From assembly GCA_920105625.2 (NCBI GenBank), contig OV050030.1, forward strand, positions 321,150,368 through 321,214,367: a stretch of DNA of 64,000 nucleotides. The letters run 5' to 3'. Below are positions 47,787 through 60,647 of the stretch, in pieces; within the stretch, counting starts at the first letter, position 1, and each line of letters begins with the position of its first letter. A program made the position numbers and the translations under genes. The notes beneath the pieces were generated by a model, which saw only the letters and a program-made list of their open reading frames with translations, ran no database searches and was not told the DNA's origin. The DNA comes from Clusia tigrina. Taxonomy: Eukaryota; Arthropoda; Insecta; Diptera; Clusiidae.

Positions 47787-48535
47787 TTTCTTAAATATTC
47801 GTAAATACTTTTTTTTAGGTAATTTAAAATTTTAATTAATTAATATTATCTTATTAATATTTTAAAAATTTTTTTTGTTTTATCTTATATTCAATAGGTT
47901 ATTTAAATTTTAAGCATGAAATAATCTTACATTAATATTCTGCTCGCCTGGAACATGTTGAAAATTCCGTTTCGCCGGGCTTGACTGGCTGCGACCATAC
48001 GTACGCCCCCTTTCAAGAGTTTTACTAAGGAACCAATGTCAAGGCTTGATAACGATATTTGTTCTGGTTGCTCCTTATGGTGCTTGTGTTGATAAAATGT
48101 TGGTTTTCGTTGTTGGTTTACTTTGTCTTTGCTTTTTCTTAGCTGTTTGCAGAATGTTCTGAGTTCAATTTACAGTTACTTCTCCTTTAATCGTATTTAG
48201 TTTTTAAATTAAATTAAATTAAATTATTAAAATTTTCAATTTTTCCTGGCTTTTTTTATTAAATGTTTTGCACAGTTTTCTGAATAAAATTTTATAGTTG
48301 TTTTTTTTTTTTTTTTTTTTCTTTAAAAAAAAATTGGATTTTGGTACTCTTTTAAAACAATGGTTTCCACAATGTTTGGAGTAAAATTTGAATAAAATTT
48401 TTCTTCAACTGAATTTAATTTTCAATTTTAAAAAATTGGATATTTTTCTGATATTTCTTTTTTGATTAAATATTTTCACAGTATTATTATTAGATTTAAT
48501 TTTTTTCAAGGTTCACGTTTTTTGCTCGGGCGCCA

Positions 48536-48873
48536 AATAAAAATACAAAGATTTATTTCTTTTTTTAATAGCCTTTATTACAGCACTATGTGCTTCTACC
48601 AGTTCTGATTTAGACTAAAACTTAACTAATTTGTTTCTAAATAAAGCTTTCGTTCACCTGCACATTTGCTTGTTCATCAAAATTGAGTTGCGCGTGTAGC
48701 GCAAGCAGACAGTTATCGTTGATAAATTTTGGTGGGAAAGGAATGTGCAATTAAACACCTTTAAATAATAAAATGATAAATGCAATTAAGCACCTTTAAA
48801 TAAAGTAATAAATATTTCGTTCACGGTGGAACGAAATGTGGAAAATAATGAAATAATGGATGGGGTGTTAACT
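48536..48873 (-). repeat. Element A LTR C
   Basis: 338 bp with a standard primer site beside it. Its leader has GAATGTTCTGAG where units 1, 2 and 5 have GAGTGTTCTTAG (plus strand), a variant shared with unit 4. Confidence 0.92.
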
Positions 48874-48927
48874 CCTCCCTCCGAAATTCCAATCGTCCCC
48901 GATTGGTTTAAAAGTATGGAATGTCGT

Positions 48928-50413
48928 TTAGACTCTTGTGCCTTGAAAATGTTTTAATTGGCAACTGGAAAGATTCATGTTTTGAATAATAATTTCCGCT
49001 GTATTGCGTTTATGAAATTTGAAAATCAAAATTAGGATTACTATGAAGACTATTAGCCCGAAATGAGTAAACAAGCTAGACTTAACCAGCAAGTTTAAGG
49101 AACTAATTTTCTTTATATTTTTAATATTTAGATCCTTCATCAATCTTAATGATAACACTTCTTCATATTCTGAACGAGAATTTGAGTGTTTTATGAGTGC
49201 AGGTAGTGGTCTCAAGCTGTGCATTTCGAAAGCTGTAAAACTTAAATTATTAATTTTAATAGTTTCGTTAAAAAATTTTATCAAAAATGATCCATTTATA
49301 TTTCTTGTGTAATTTTTTATACAAATATTTCCATCAAAATTATTTAACAATATTAGCCCATTATCAAGGATTTCGAGTTTTTTAATATGGTCTGAGTTTG
49401 ATACAATGCAATTATATGGTTTGTTTTCTAATAAGTTCTTTGTACAATTTTCATTTTCCAAGTTTACAATCTGATCTTGTTTGCAAATTTTTATCTTATT
49501 TATTGATTTGCAATGCTTTTCTATGCCATAATAATTATCACTACATTTCAAAATTTTTTCAAAATTAATTTTTAAAATAGTATTTATTTCTACTTAATGG
49601 TTTAATTACAAATGAATTACAAATTTCTTTCCCTGTTTTTGGAATTTTTATAATATAAATGACAATATTTTCTCTTATAGCAATTTGAATGTCGGCAAAA
49701 TTTAATGATTCTTCTAAAGAATCGAATGGCATATTTTCTTCTATAAAAATCTTATTAATTCTTTGAGCTTCCTGATTTGATATTATGAATGTGTTAATGA
49801 TATCGGCTTTTGTTAGGTGAATTGCATTATTAATGTTTCCTATTTCTTCTTTTATTATGTCTATTTTGAATTTAAATTGGAGAATTAGTGCAGTTTGAAA
49901 TTCATTACTGTTGTGGACCGTTTTAATTATTGAGTTGCTTATTTGGGTAATCTTGTTAATTCTGTCAAAAATGTTTTTGTTAATGACTATTTGCTGGTTA
50001 TTATTTTCCACTAGTTCCTCGAATTTTTTGTTTATGGCGATCAGATCATCATGGTCGGGATTTCCAGCAACCCATTTTATTGCTGAACCCAAGACATTTA
50101 TTGATCGTTTGATTTTATTTTTCGGGAGGATGTTGTTAATGGAAATAATTATGTTGTTAATTTCATCAGTTATGAATGGATGTAGGGGATGGGATGAGGG
50201 TATGTTTTTGCCAAAGTTTTCCTGTAGGTCTCTTATTGCTATGGAATATTCCGTCAAATTGATCATGTGTAGGATCCTGTATGTCCCACTCTGGATTTTT
50301 CCTGTGCCATCTTCGATGGTAACTATTTCGGACTGCGTATAGTCAAGTATTTCGACCGATCCGAAACAACAAACAAGTTTTAGGGAAAGCAGTAATCTAA
50401 AAAAAAATTGCAA
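48928..50413 (-). pseudogene. env: Element A env with frameshifts (unit 4)
   Basis: An inserted base near 49583 ends the first frame after 282 codons (50413-49565); the next frame covers 49551-48928. A lost base near 48978 alters the last ~20 residues of the cytoplasmic tail. Unit 5 carries both breaks. Confidence 0.9.
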
Positions 50414-50418
50414 TTGTA

Positions 50419-53400
50419 TTAGTTTCTTATGCGGTCTTTATGAACTATTCTTCCTGATTCTGTTGTAACTGTAGAATGTTTGTTTTCTTTCACTACTTCC
50501 TCCTTGTATCTTTTTGAGAGTTTGGTGCCTAATCTTTTGTTTTGTTTAACGAAAATTCTTTGCCCTATTTCATAATTTGCTATTTCTTGTCTATTTTTAT
50601 TGTGATATTGTAGGTCCTTGTCTTGTTTTGCCTTTAGTTTTCCAAAAATTTCATTCCTTATTTCTTTTATATTATCGGGGTTAACTGAAGTGGGTCTGCC
50701 AAAAAATATGTCCACGGGCTTTTTCCCTATTACCGAATGAACGGAGTGATTGTACTCGTTGACAGACCATTCTAATAATTCTTCGAAATTTTTTCCAGGG
50801 TGTTCTAGTTTTAGGCATCTCATAATTTCCCCTAGGGTCCAATGAAATCTTTCGATTTGTCCGTTCACAGTACTTTTATAGGGTGGTGCCGTAAATATTT
50901 GAATATTGAATTCGTTTTCGAGCATAAACTTTATCGGTTGGGAACAAAACGTTTTTTCGTTGTCAAAAACTATTGCCTTTGGAAATCCCAAGGTAAAATA
51001 TTATTTCCCTTAGTGGGTTTTTTATACTTTCTATACTTTTACCGTCTACCATTTTGACAACAGCTAGCTTTGAAAATTTATCAATTGAGGTGAGTACTTT
51101 GTGTTTGTCCGTTGAAAAAATGTCAATATGGATAGTGTGACCTGGATATTCAGGTAGGGGTGTAGCACCTAATTTTGGATTATTTGGGTGTCGGTCATAT
51201 TTACATTCCTTACAGATTTTGCATATTTTTATTATATTTCCAATTTTTTTCGCCATAGCGGGAAAATAGTATTTCTCTAGTATCTGCAATCTATTTTCTT
51301 TTTCATTTCTATGAGCACGATTATGTGTTTCGATTATAATTCTAGTTTGGTCTTCTGTATTGGTAACGTCGTCGACCATTTGTTGAGTAAACCGAATTTT
51401 ATAATTGCTGAAGTATGTTGGATAAATGCCTTGGATTTTTAGCATTATTGGCTCTGTTGTTTTAATACCATTTATTACTGCCGGGTTCAGGTATTTCCTG
51501 AGAAGTGATTTCAATGATTTTTCTGAGAACGTTTTCTCGGTTATAAGATGTCTATGGTAAGTGGGGAAAATAATTTTAAATTGATATGAACTTTTAGAAT
51601 CTTCTGAGATAAGAAGTTGGTTTTTAAAGACATTGACTGGTATTTCTACAGACGGTATCAGATTTTCAGAAGAGCTATCACTGCTATGAACTGTAATCGA
51701 ATTTATATTTGGTATAGGGGGTCTAGAAAGGAAGTCCGCAACTATGTTCGTATTGCCTGGTTTGTAAATTAGCTCATGATTATATTCCTCTAATTGCGCT
51801 TTCCATCTTTTCATTTTCGCATTCGTATTCTTGTTGCTTAGAGCGAATGTCAGGGGCTGGTGATCAGTGTAAATTTTTACCTTTTTTGATCCGTATAGGA
51901 AACATTTGAGTGACTGTAAGGCCCAAATTATTGCCAGCATTTCTTTTTCGTTTACTGCAAAGCTTTCTTCTGCTCTGCTTAACGTTCTGGAAAGGAAACT
52001 GATCGGTTTTCCATCTTGCGAGAGTACGGCTCCTAAGGCGTAATTAGAAGCATCTGTAGTTAGCTCGAAGGCTTTTTCGAAATCGGGATAATGAAGCATT
52101 ACATCATCTGAGATCAAACAATTTTTCAATTGATTAAACGCTTCTATTTGTTCCGCTGTTAAATTTAGCAATGTCCTTTTGGACAAGTTCTTTGGAATTC
52201 TTCCGAACTCTCCTCTAAGTATTTCAGTGAGTGGTTTTGCTATTTGCGCGTATGCTTCTATAAATCTTCGGTAGTGCCCCGTCATTCCCAAGAAGGAACG
52301 TAAGTCATGAACATTTTTTGGTTGTGGAAAATTTATTATTGCTTCTATCTTTTTTGATGTAGTGCGAATACCATTTTGACCGACTATGATACCAAGGAAT
52401 TCCGTTTCATCTTTGATAAATTCACATTTATCAAATTGAACCTTCAAATGCGCTTTTTCCAGTGTATCGAAGATAATATTAAGGTTATTAAAATGTTCCT
52501 CTTTGGTTTTGCTGAAAATAATTATATCGTCGATATAAATATAACAACGGACTCCTATGTGTTCTCTTAGCACATCGTCTAAAGTGCGCTGGAAAATAGC
52601 GGGCGCGTTTCTTAGGCCAAATGGAAGTCGAGTGAACTCAAACTTACCATTAGCTACTGAAAAGGCTGTCTTCTCAATATCAGCTTCGTTGAGAGCAATT
52701 TGATGAAAACCGCTTTTAAGATCAATTGTTGAAAAATACTTATTTGATCCTAAATTGGCTAAAATAGTAGTAATATCCGGAATAGGGTACTTGTCTGGTA
52801 TGGTATCCTCGTTTAATTTACGATAATCGATAACCATACGAAACTTCTTTTCTCCAGAAGCATCTTGTTTTTTCGGTACGATCCACACCGGTGAATTGTA
52901 TGGGGATTTCGATGGGCGAATAATGCCATCTTTTAATAACTCCTCGATTTGTTTGTCAATTTCTTTTTTTAGTGGCATAGGGTATGGATACGTTTTGGAA
53001 TATATTGGTCTATCGCTCTTTGTTCTAATTTCTGCTTTTACATTTGTGACATAGGTGAGGGCTTTGTCAGGCTCGGAGAATAAAGTTGGATAAAGGTTAA
53101 AAATTTGTTTTAGCTTTTCATTATCGTTGGGGCAAAGATGATCTAGTCTCAGTGTGGTATGTGCTATAGAATTTATTTGTAACTGGTGCATAGGATAACT
53201 ATATTTATTCAGTAATGTAAAATAGTTTTCCTTAGTAAAAATCACTGCATTTAAATTTTTCAAGGTATCATTGCCTATTATGGCATCAAAGGTTTTTAAA
53301 TTGGGTAGAATATAAAATTTAAGTTTACCTATTTCGTTGTTAAAAATATCAATGTTTGCATATTGAGAAATTTTAACTAGTCCACCAACTGAGTTTGCAA

Positions 53401-53524
53401 AAAAAGGTTTGTTTGGAATGGGATTTCGAATATAAGTTGAACTTACGTAGTTTTTATTAGAACCGGTATCTAAAAGAAATTTTAATTCATTGCCATTTTT
53501 CATTTTGAAAAGAAAATATGGCAA
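50419..53524 (-). pseudogene. pol: Element A pol with frameshift (unit 4)
   Basis: Open for 853 codons through protease, RT (Asp268 and YIDD intact), RNase H and the first integrase Asp. It shifts near 50985-50992, just before the second integrase Asp; the remainder (50991-50419) is in another frame. Integrase is therefore lost. Confidence 0.92.
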
Positions 53525-53545
53525 TGAGGAGTTTAGTCTAAAAAA
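53487..53545 (-). promoter_or_regulatory. Gag-pol -1 frameshift signal (unit 4)
   Basis: Heptamer at 53539-53545 with unchanged spacer and hairpin. Confidence 0.75.
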
Positions 53546-54888
53546 TTAATGTCGTCATTAGTGGGTTCTACCTGTTCAAATTCATAGTTTTCTGTGTCAT
53601 ATCCATATTGATGGCTTTGGGAGTCCTCATAATATTCTATAGGGTACCCTTCACTATCGTTGCTGTAATCTGGCGGAATAACTTCTGCTGCTTCCGTATT
53701 AAAAACTCGTTGAACCTTACTGGGTTGTTGGGTATTTTGTGAGGGTGGGCGCTTATTAGCTTGGTTATAGTTATTTTGAGGGAATCTGTTAGTGGGATTT
53801 TGCCAAATTGGCCGTCCAAAATTTTGAGCTTGTTGATTTTGAGGTCGATTTTCATAATTGACTTGTCTTGTTTGAATTGATCTGTCAACTTCCATGGGTA
53901 CTGGTGGTTTAGGTGGTAAGGGAGGTTTGGCGTTATTTTGTATTGGGAAGTTGGAATGGTTTGTGCCAAATTGGGTTTGCCTATATGGATAGAAATTATT
54001 TGACCTGGGAAATTGTCCATGTGGGTTGGTAAGCTCTGGATAAAAAGGACGTTTAATTTGGTTTGGTCGGTATTGGCCCACAGGTTTAATATTTGACTGT
54101 ACCCTTACCATGCTGTTGGCATGATTTGTCCTATAATTCATATTACTTAATTTCAGGCACATATGGAGAGCTTGCGGTAAGCTGCTTGGTTCTTTTACGC
54201 TTAAAAGACTTGGTAAATTACCATTCAATCCCCGCACGAAGGTATCCAGGGCTTTCCCCCTGTAGGCTGCCGTCATTGCTGATAACGCTTCTTCTCCTAA
54301 CTCAAGACAGTCTATTTTGTCCAATATGAGAGAAAGGTATTGGTAGACCTGTTGGTAAAATTCTTCAATAGAACTTCCACGCTGGGCAAGAGTAGTCATT
54401 TGGTACTCAAGGGTTCCGACGTCTCTTTTATCGGCGTAATGTAACATTAGGCATTTCTTAATTTTGCTCCATTCCAGTGGGGTTCTATAAGATTCTAAGG
54501 CTGCATCGGCCTCGCCGATTATTTTATGCCTTATAGTATGTAGAATTGCAAAATATTTTGGAGTTTTTTTATTTTGTCCGTGCATTAGAAGGATCCTATC
54601 TACCGATTTTCGCCATGAATTGAATTCGCCCGGTTTCCCGGAGAATTCCCTAAGGCACTTGACCACATCAGGTACCCTTTCTTATGAGTCACTGTTTATG
54701 GAGAAGTCTATTGTCAATTCCTCATCTTCTTCTGTCCTAGGATTAAGGATGGAAGAGACTGTGTCTGCGATCAGACTCACAAGTTCCTTTTTTTGATTGT
54801 TAGTGAATGAGGATGTGAGGTTAGTACTCGTAGAAGCTCCTAAGTTTAATTTTGCCAAAGTCGCAGATAGTTGCTCACTTTCTGTCAT
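53533..54888 (-). pseudogene. gag: Element A gag with nonsense codon (unit 4)
   Basis: TAA at codon 69 (54682-54684); otherwise open and nearly identical to unit 3, including AQNFGRP. Confidence 0.9.
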
Positions 54889-55637
54889 TTTCTTAAATAT
54901 TCGTAAATACTTTTTTTTAGGTAATTTAAAATTTTAATTAATTAATATTATCTTATTAATATTTTAAAAATTTTTTTTGTTTTATCTTATATTCAATAGG
55001 TTATTTAAATTTTAAGCATGAAATAATCTTACATTAATATTCTGCTCGCCTGGAACATGTTGAAAATTCCGTTTCGCCGGGCTTGACTGGCTGCGACCAT
55101 ACGTACGCCCCCTTTCAAGAGTTTTACTAAGGAACCAATGTCAAGGCTTGATAACGATATTTGTTCTGGTTGCTCCTTATGGTGCTTGTGTTGATAAAAT
55201 GTTGGTTTTCGTTGTTGGTTTACTTTGTCTTTGCTTTTTCTTAGCTGTTTGCAGAATGTTCTGAGTTCAATTTACAGTTACTTCTCCTTTAATCGTATTT
55301 AGTTTTTAAATTAAATTAAATTAAATTATTAAAATTTTCAATTTTTCCTGGCTTTTTTTATTAAATGTTTTGCACAGTTTTCTGAATAAAATTTTATAGT
55401 TGTTTTTTTTTTTTTTTTTTTTCTTTAAAAAAAAATTGGATTTTGGTACTCTTTTAAAACAATGGTTTCCACAATGTTTGGAGTAAAATTTGAATAAAAT
55501 TTTTCTTCAACTGAATTTAATTTTCAATTTTAAAAAATTGGATATTTTTCTGATATTTCTTTTTTGATTAAATATTTTCACAGTATTATTATTAGATTTA
55601 ATTTTTTTCAAGGTTCACGTTTTTTGCTCGGGCGCCA

Positions 55638-55975
55638 AATAAAAATACAAAGATTTATTTCTTTTTTTAATAGCCTTTATTACAGCACTATGTGCTTCTA
55701 CCAGTTCTGATTTAGACTAAAACTTAACTAATTTGTTTCTAAATAAAGCTTTCGTTCACCTGCACATTTGCTTGTTCATCAAAATTGAGTTGCGCGTGTA
55801 GCGCAAGCAGACAGTTATCGTTGATAAATTTTGGTGGGAAAGGAATGTGCAATTAAACACCTTTAAATAATAAAATGATAAATGCAATTAAGCACCTTTA
55901 AATAAAGTAATAAATATTTCGTTCACGGTGGAACGAAATGTGGAAAATAATGAAATAATGGATGGGGTGTTAACT
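55638..55975 (-). repeat. Element A LTR D
   Basis: 338 bp with GATAAATT as in LTRs A and C; standard primer site. Confidence 0.92.
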
Positions 55976-56029
55976 CCTCCCTCCGAAATTCCAATCGTCC
56001 CCGATTGGTTTAAAAGTATGGAATGTCGT

Positions 56030-57516
56030 TTAGACTCTTGTGCCTTGAAAATGTTTTAATTGGCAACTGGAAAGATTCATGTTTTGAATAATAATTTCCG
56101 CTGTATTGCGTTTATGAAATTTGAAAATCAAAATTAGGATTACTATGAAGACTATTAGCCCGAAATGAGTAAACAAGCTAGACTTAACCAGCAAGTTTAA
56201 GGAACTAATTTTCTTTATATTTTTAATATTTAGATCCTTCATCAATCTTAATGATAACACTTCTTCATATTCTGAACGAGAATTTGAGTGTTTTATGAGT
56301 GCAGGTAGTGGTCTCAAGCTGTGCATTTCGAAAGCTGTAAAACTTAAATTATTAATTTTAATAGTTTCGTTAAAAAATTTTATCAAAAAATGATCCATTT
56401 ATATTTCTTGTGTAATTTTTTATACAAATATTTCCATCAAAATTATTTAACAATATTAGCCCATTATCAAGGATTTCGAGTTTTTTAATATGGTCTGAGT
56501 TTGATACAATGCAATTATATGGTTTGTTTTCTAATAAGTTCTTTGTACAATTTTCATTTTCCATGTTTACAATCTGATCTTGTTTGCAAATTTTTATCTT
56601 ATTTATTGATTTGCAATGCTTTTCTATGCCATAATAATTATCACTACATTTCAAAATTTTTTCAAAATTAATTTTTAAAATAGTATTTATTTCTACTTAA
56701 TGGTTTAATTACAAATGAATTACAAATTTCTTTCCCTGTTTTTGGAATTTTTATAATATAAATGACAATATTTTCTCTTATAGCAATTTGAATGTCGGCA
56801 AAATTTAATGATTCTTCTAAAGAATCGAATGGCATATTTTCTTCTATAAAAATCTTATTAATTCTTTGAGCTTCCTGATTTGATATTATGAATGTGTTAA
56901 TGATATCGGCTTTTGTTAGGTGAATTGCATTATTAATGTTTCCTATTTCTTCTTTTATTATGTCTATTTTGAATTTAAATTGGAGAATTAGTGCAGTTTG
57001 AAATTCATTACTGTTGTGGACCGTTTTAATTATTGAGTTGCTTATTTGGGTAATCTTGTTAATTCTGTCAAAAATGTTTTTGTTAATGACTATTTGCTGG
57101 TTATTATTTTCCACTAGTTCCTCGAATTTTTTGTTTATGGCGATCAGATCATCATGGTCGGGATTTCCAGCAACCCATTTTATTGCTGAACCCAAGACAT
57201 TTATTGATCGTTTGATTTTATTTTTCGGGAGGATGTTGTTAATGGAAATAATTATGTTGTTAATTTCATCAGTTATGAATGGATGTAGGGGATGGGATGA
57301 GGGTATGTTTTTGCCAAAGTTTTCCTGTAGGTCTCTTATTGCTATGGAATATTCCGTCAAATTGATCATGTGTAGGATCCTGTATGTCCCACTCTGGATT
57401 TTTCCTGTGCCATCTTCGATGGTAACTATTTCGGACTGCGTATAGTCAAGTATTTCGACCGATCCGAAACAACAAACAAGTTTTAGGGAAAGCAGTAATC
57501 TAAAAAAAAATTGCAA
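56030..57516 (-). pseudogene. env: Element A env with three frameshifts (unit 5)
   Basis: Shares both breaks of unit 4 env and adds a base in an A-run near 56388, giving frames 57516-56668, 56654-56370 and 56398-56030. One private change (VNMENEN) is present. Confidence 0.9.
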
Positions 57517-57521
57517 TTGTA

Positions 57522-60500
57522 TTAGTTTCTTATGCGGTCTTTATGAACTATTCTTCCTGATTCTGTTGTAACTGTAGAATGTTTGTTTTCTTTCACTACT
57601 TCCTCCTTGTATCTTTTTGAGAGTTTGGTGCCTAATCTTTTGTTTTGTTTACCGAAAATTCTTTGCCCTATTTCATAATTTGCTATTTCTTGTCTATTTT
57701 TATTGTGATATTGTAGGTCCTTGTCTTGTTTTGCCTTTAGTTTTCCAAAAATTTCATTCCTTATTTCTTTTATATTATCGGGGTTAACTGAAGTGGGTCT
57801 GCCAAAAAATATGTCCACGGGCTTTTTCCCTATTACCGAATGAACAGAGTGATTGTACTCGTTGACAGACCATTCTAATAATTCTTCGAAATTTTTCCCA
57901 GGGTGTTCTAGTTTTAGGCATCTCATAATTTCCCCTAGGGTCGAATGAAATCTTTCGATTTGTCCGTTCACAGTACTTTTATAGGGTGGTGCCGTAAATA
58001 TTTGAATATTGAATTCGTTTTCGAGCATAAACTTTATCGGTTGGGAACAAAACGTTTTTTCGTTGTCAAAAACTATTGCCTTTGGAACTCCAAAGTAAAA
58101 TATTATTTCCCTTAGTGGGTTTTTTATACTTTCTATACTTTTACCGTCTACCATTTTGACAACAGCTAGCTTTGAAAATTTATCAATTGAGGTGAGTACT
58201 TTGTGTTTGTCCGTTGAAAAAATGTCAATATGGATAGTGTGACCTGGATATTCAGGTAGGGGTGTAGCACCTAATTTTGGATTATTTGGGTGTCGGTCAT
58301 ATTTACATTCCTTACAGATTTTGCATATTTTTATTATATTTCCAATTTTTTTCGCCATAGCGGGAAAATAGTATTTCTCTAGTATCTGCAATCTATTTTC
58401 TTTTTCATTTCTATGAGCACGATTATGTGTTTCGATTATAATTCTAGTTTGGTCTTCTGTATTGGTAACGTCGTCGACCATTTGTTGAGTAAACCGAATT
58501 TTATAATTGCTGAAGTATGTTGGATAAATGCCTTGGATTTTTAACATTATTGGCTCTGTTGTTTTAATACCATTTATTACTGCCGGGTTCAGGTATTTCC
58601 TGAGAAGTGATTTCAATGATTCTTCTGAGAACGTTTTCTCGGTTATAAGATGTCTATGGTAAGTGGGGAAAATAATTTTAAATTGATATGAACTATTAGA
58701 ATCTTCTGAGATAAGAAGTTGGTTTTTAAAGACATTGACTGGTATTTCTACAGACGGTATCAGATTTTCAGAAGAGCTATCACTGCTATGAACTGTAATC
58801 GAATTTATATTTGGTATAGGGGGTCTAGAAAGGAAGTCCGCAACTATGTTCGTATTGCCTGGTTTGTAAATTAGCTCATGATTATATTCCTCTAATTGCG
58901 CTTTCCATCTTTTCATTTTCGCATTCGTATTCTTGTTGCTTAGAGCGAATGTCAGGGGCTGGTGATCAGTGTAAATTTTTACCTTTTTTGATCCGTATAG
59001 GAAACATTTGAGTGACTGTAAGGCCCAAATTATTGCCAGCATTTCTTTTTCGTTTACTGCAAAGCTTTCTTCTGCTCTGCTTAACGTTCTGGAAAGGAAA
59101 CTGATCGGTTTTCCATCTTGCGAGAGTACGGCTCCTAAGGCGTAATTAGAAGCATCTGTAGTTAGCTCGAAGGCTTTTTCGAAATCGGGATAATGAAGCA
59201 TTACATCATCTGAGATCAAACAATTTTTCAATTGATTAAACGCTTCTATTTGTTCCGCTGTTAAATTTAGCAATGTCCTTTTGGACAAGTTCTTTGGAAT
59301 ACTTCCAAACTCTCCTCTAAGTATTTCAGTGAGTGGTTTTGCTATTTGCGCGTATGCTTCTATAAATCTTCGATAGTGCCCCGTCATTCCCAAGAAGGAA
59401 CGTAAGTCATGAACATTTTTTGGTTGTGGAAAATTTATTATTGCTTCTATCTTTTTTGATGCAGTGCGAATACCATTTTGACCGACTATGATACCAAGGA
59501 ATTCCGTTTCATCTTTGATAAATTCACATTTATCAAATTGAACCTTCAAATGCGCTTTTTCCAGTGTATCGAAGACAATATTAAGGTTATTAAAATGTTC
59601 CTCTTTGGTTTTGCTGAAAATAATTATATCGTCGATATAAATATAACAACGGACTCCTATGTGTTCTCTTAGCACATCGTCTAAAGTGCGCTGGAAAATA
59701 GCGGGCGCGTTTCTTAGGCCAAATGGAAGTCGAGTGAACTCAAACTTACCATTAGCTACTGAAAAGGCTGTCTTCTCAATATCAGCTTCGTTGAGAGCAA
59801 TTTGATGAAAACCGCTTTTAAGATAAATTGTTGAAAAATACTTATTTGATCCTAAATTGGCTAAAATAGTAGTAATATCCGGAATAGGGTACTTGTCTGG
59901 TATGGTATCCTCGTTTAATTTACGATAATCGATAACCATACGAAACTTCTTTTCTCCAGAAGCATCTTGTTTTTTCGGTACGATCCACACCGGTGAATAG
60001 TATGGGGATTTCGATGGGCGAATAATGCCATCTTTTAATAACTCCTCGATTTGTTTGTCAATTTCTTTTTTTAGTGGCATAGGGTATGGATACGTTTTGG
60101 AATATATTGGTCTATCGCTCTTTGTTCTAATTTCTGCTTTTACATTTGTGACATAGGTGAGGGCTTTGTCAGGCTCGGAGAATAAAGTTGGATAAAGGTT
60201 AAAAATTTGTTTTAGCTTTTCATTATCGTTGGGGCAAAGATGATCTAGTCTCAGTGTGGTATGTGCTATAGAATTTATTTGTAACTGGTGCATAGGATAA
60301 CTATATTTATTCAGTAATGTAAAATAGTTTTCCTTAGTAAAAATCACTGCATTTAAATTTTTCAAGGTATCATTGCCTATTATGGCATCAAAGGTTTTTA
60401 AATTGGGTAGAATATAAAATTTAAGTTTACCTATTTCGTTGTTAAAAATATCAATGTTTGCATGTTGAGAAATTTTAACTAGTCCACCAACTGAGTTTGC

Positions 60501-60626
60501 AAAAAAAGGTTTGTTTGGAATGGGATTTCGAATATAAGTTGAACTTACGTAGTTTTTATTAGAACCGGTATCTAAAAGAAATTTTAATTCATTGCCATTT
60601 TTCATTTTGAAAAGAAAATATGGCAA
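57522..60626 (-). CDS. pol: Element A Pol with catalytic RT substitution (unit 5)
   Basis: 1034 open codons. It shares with unit 2 the Tyr at RT position 268, SPYYSPVW, RTASKK, GSIPKN and FHSTLG, but lacks the one-codon loss of unit 2. A private change gives RIFGKQN for RIFVKQN near the integrase C-terminus. RNase H and integrase catalytic residues are present; RT should be inactive. Confidence 0.93.
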   Translation of the reverse strand: MPYFLFKMKNGNELKFLLDTGSNKNYVSSTYIRNPIPNKPFFANSVGGLVKISQHANIDIFNNEIGKLKFYILPNLKTFDAIIGNDTLKNLNAVIFTKENYFTLLNKYSYPMHQLQINSIAHTTLRLDHLCPNDNEKLKQIFNLYPTLFSEPDKALTYVTNVKAEIRTKSDRPIYSKTYPYPMPLKKEIDKQIEELLKDGIIRPSKSPYYSPVWIVPKKQDASGEKKFRMVIDYRKLNEDTIPDKYPIPDITTILANLGSNKYFSTIYLKSGFHQIALNEADIEKTAFSVANGKFEFTRLPFGLRNAPAIFQRTLDDVLREHIGVRCYIYIDDIIIFSKTKEEHFNNLNIVFDTLEKAHLKVQFDKCEFIKDETEFLGIIVGQNGIRTASKKIEAIINFPQPKNVHDLRSFLGMTGHYRRFIEAYAQIAKPLTEILRGEFGSIPKNLSKRTLLNLTAEQIEAFNQLKNCLISDDVMLHYPDFEKAFELTTDASNYALGAVLSQDGKPISFLSRTLSRAEESFAVNEKEMLAIIWALQSLKCFLYGSKKVKIYTDHQPLTFALSNKNTNAKMKRWKAQLEEYNHELIYKPGNTNIVADFLSRPPIPNINSITVHSSDSSSENLIPSVEIPVNVFKNQLLISEDSNSSYQFKIIFPTYHRHLITEKTFSEESLKSLLRKYLNPAVINGIKTTEPIMLKIQGIYPTYFSNYKIRFTQQMVDDVTNTEDQTRIIIETHNRAHRNEKENRLQILEKYYFPAMAKKIGNIIKICKICKECKYDRHPNNPKLGATPLPEYPGHTIHIDIFSTDKHKVLTSIDKFSKLAVVKMVDGKSIESIKNPLREIIFYFGVPKAIVFDNEKTFCSQPIKFMLENEFNIQIFTAPPYKSTVNGQIERFHSTLGEIMRCLKLEHPGKNFEELLEWSVNEYNHSVHSVIGKKPVDIFFGRPTSVNPDNIKEIRNEIFGKLKAKQDKDLQYHNKNRQEIANYEIGQRIFGKQNKRLGTKLSKRYKEEVVKENKHSTVTTESGRIVHKDRIRN

Positions 60627-60647
60627 TGAGGAGTTTAGTCTAAAAAA
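60589..60647 (-). promoter_or_regulatory. Gag-pol -1 frameshift signal (unit 5)
   Basis: Heptamer at 60641-60647 with unchanged spacer and hairpin. Confidence 0.75.
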
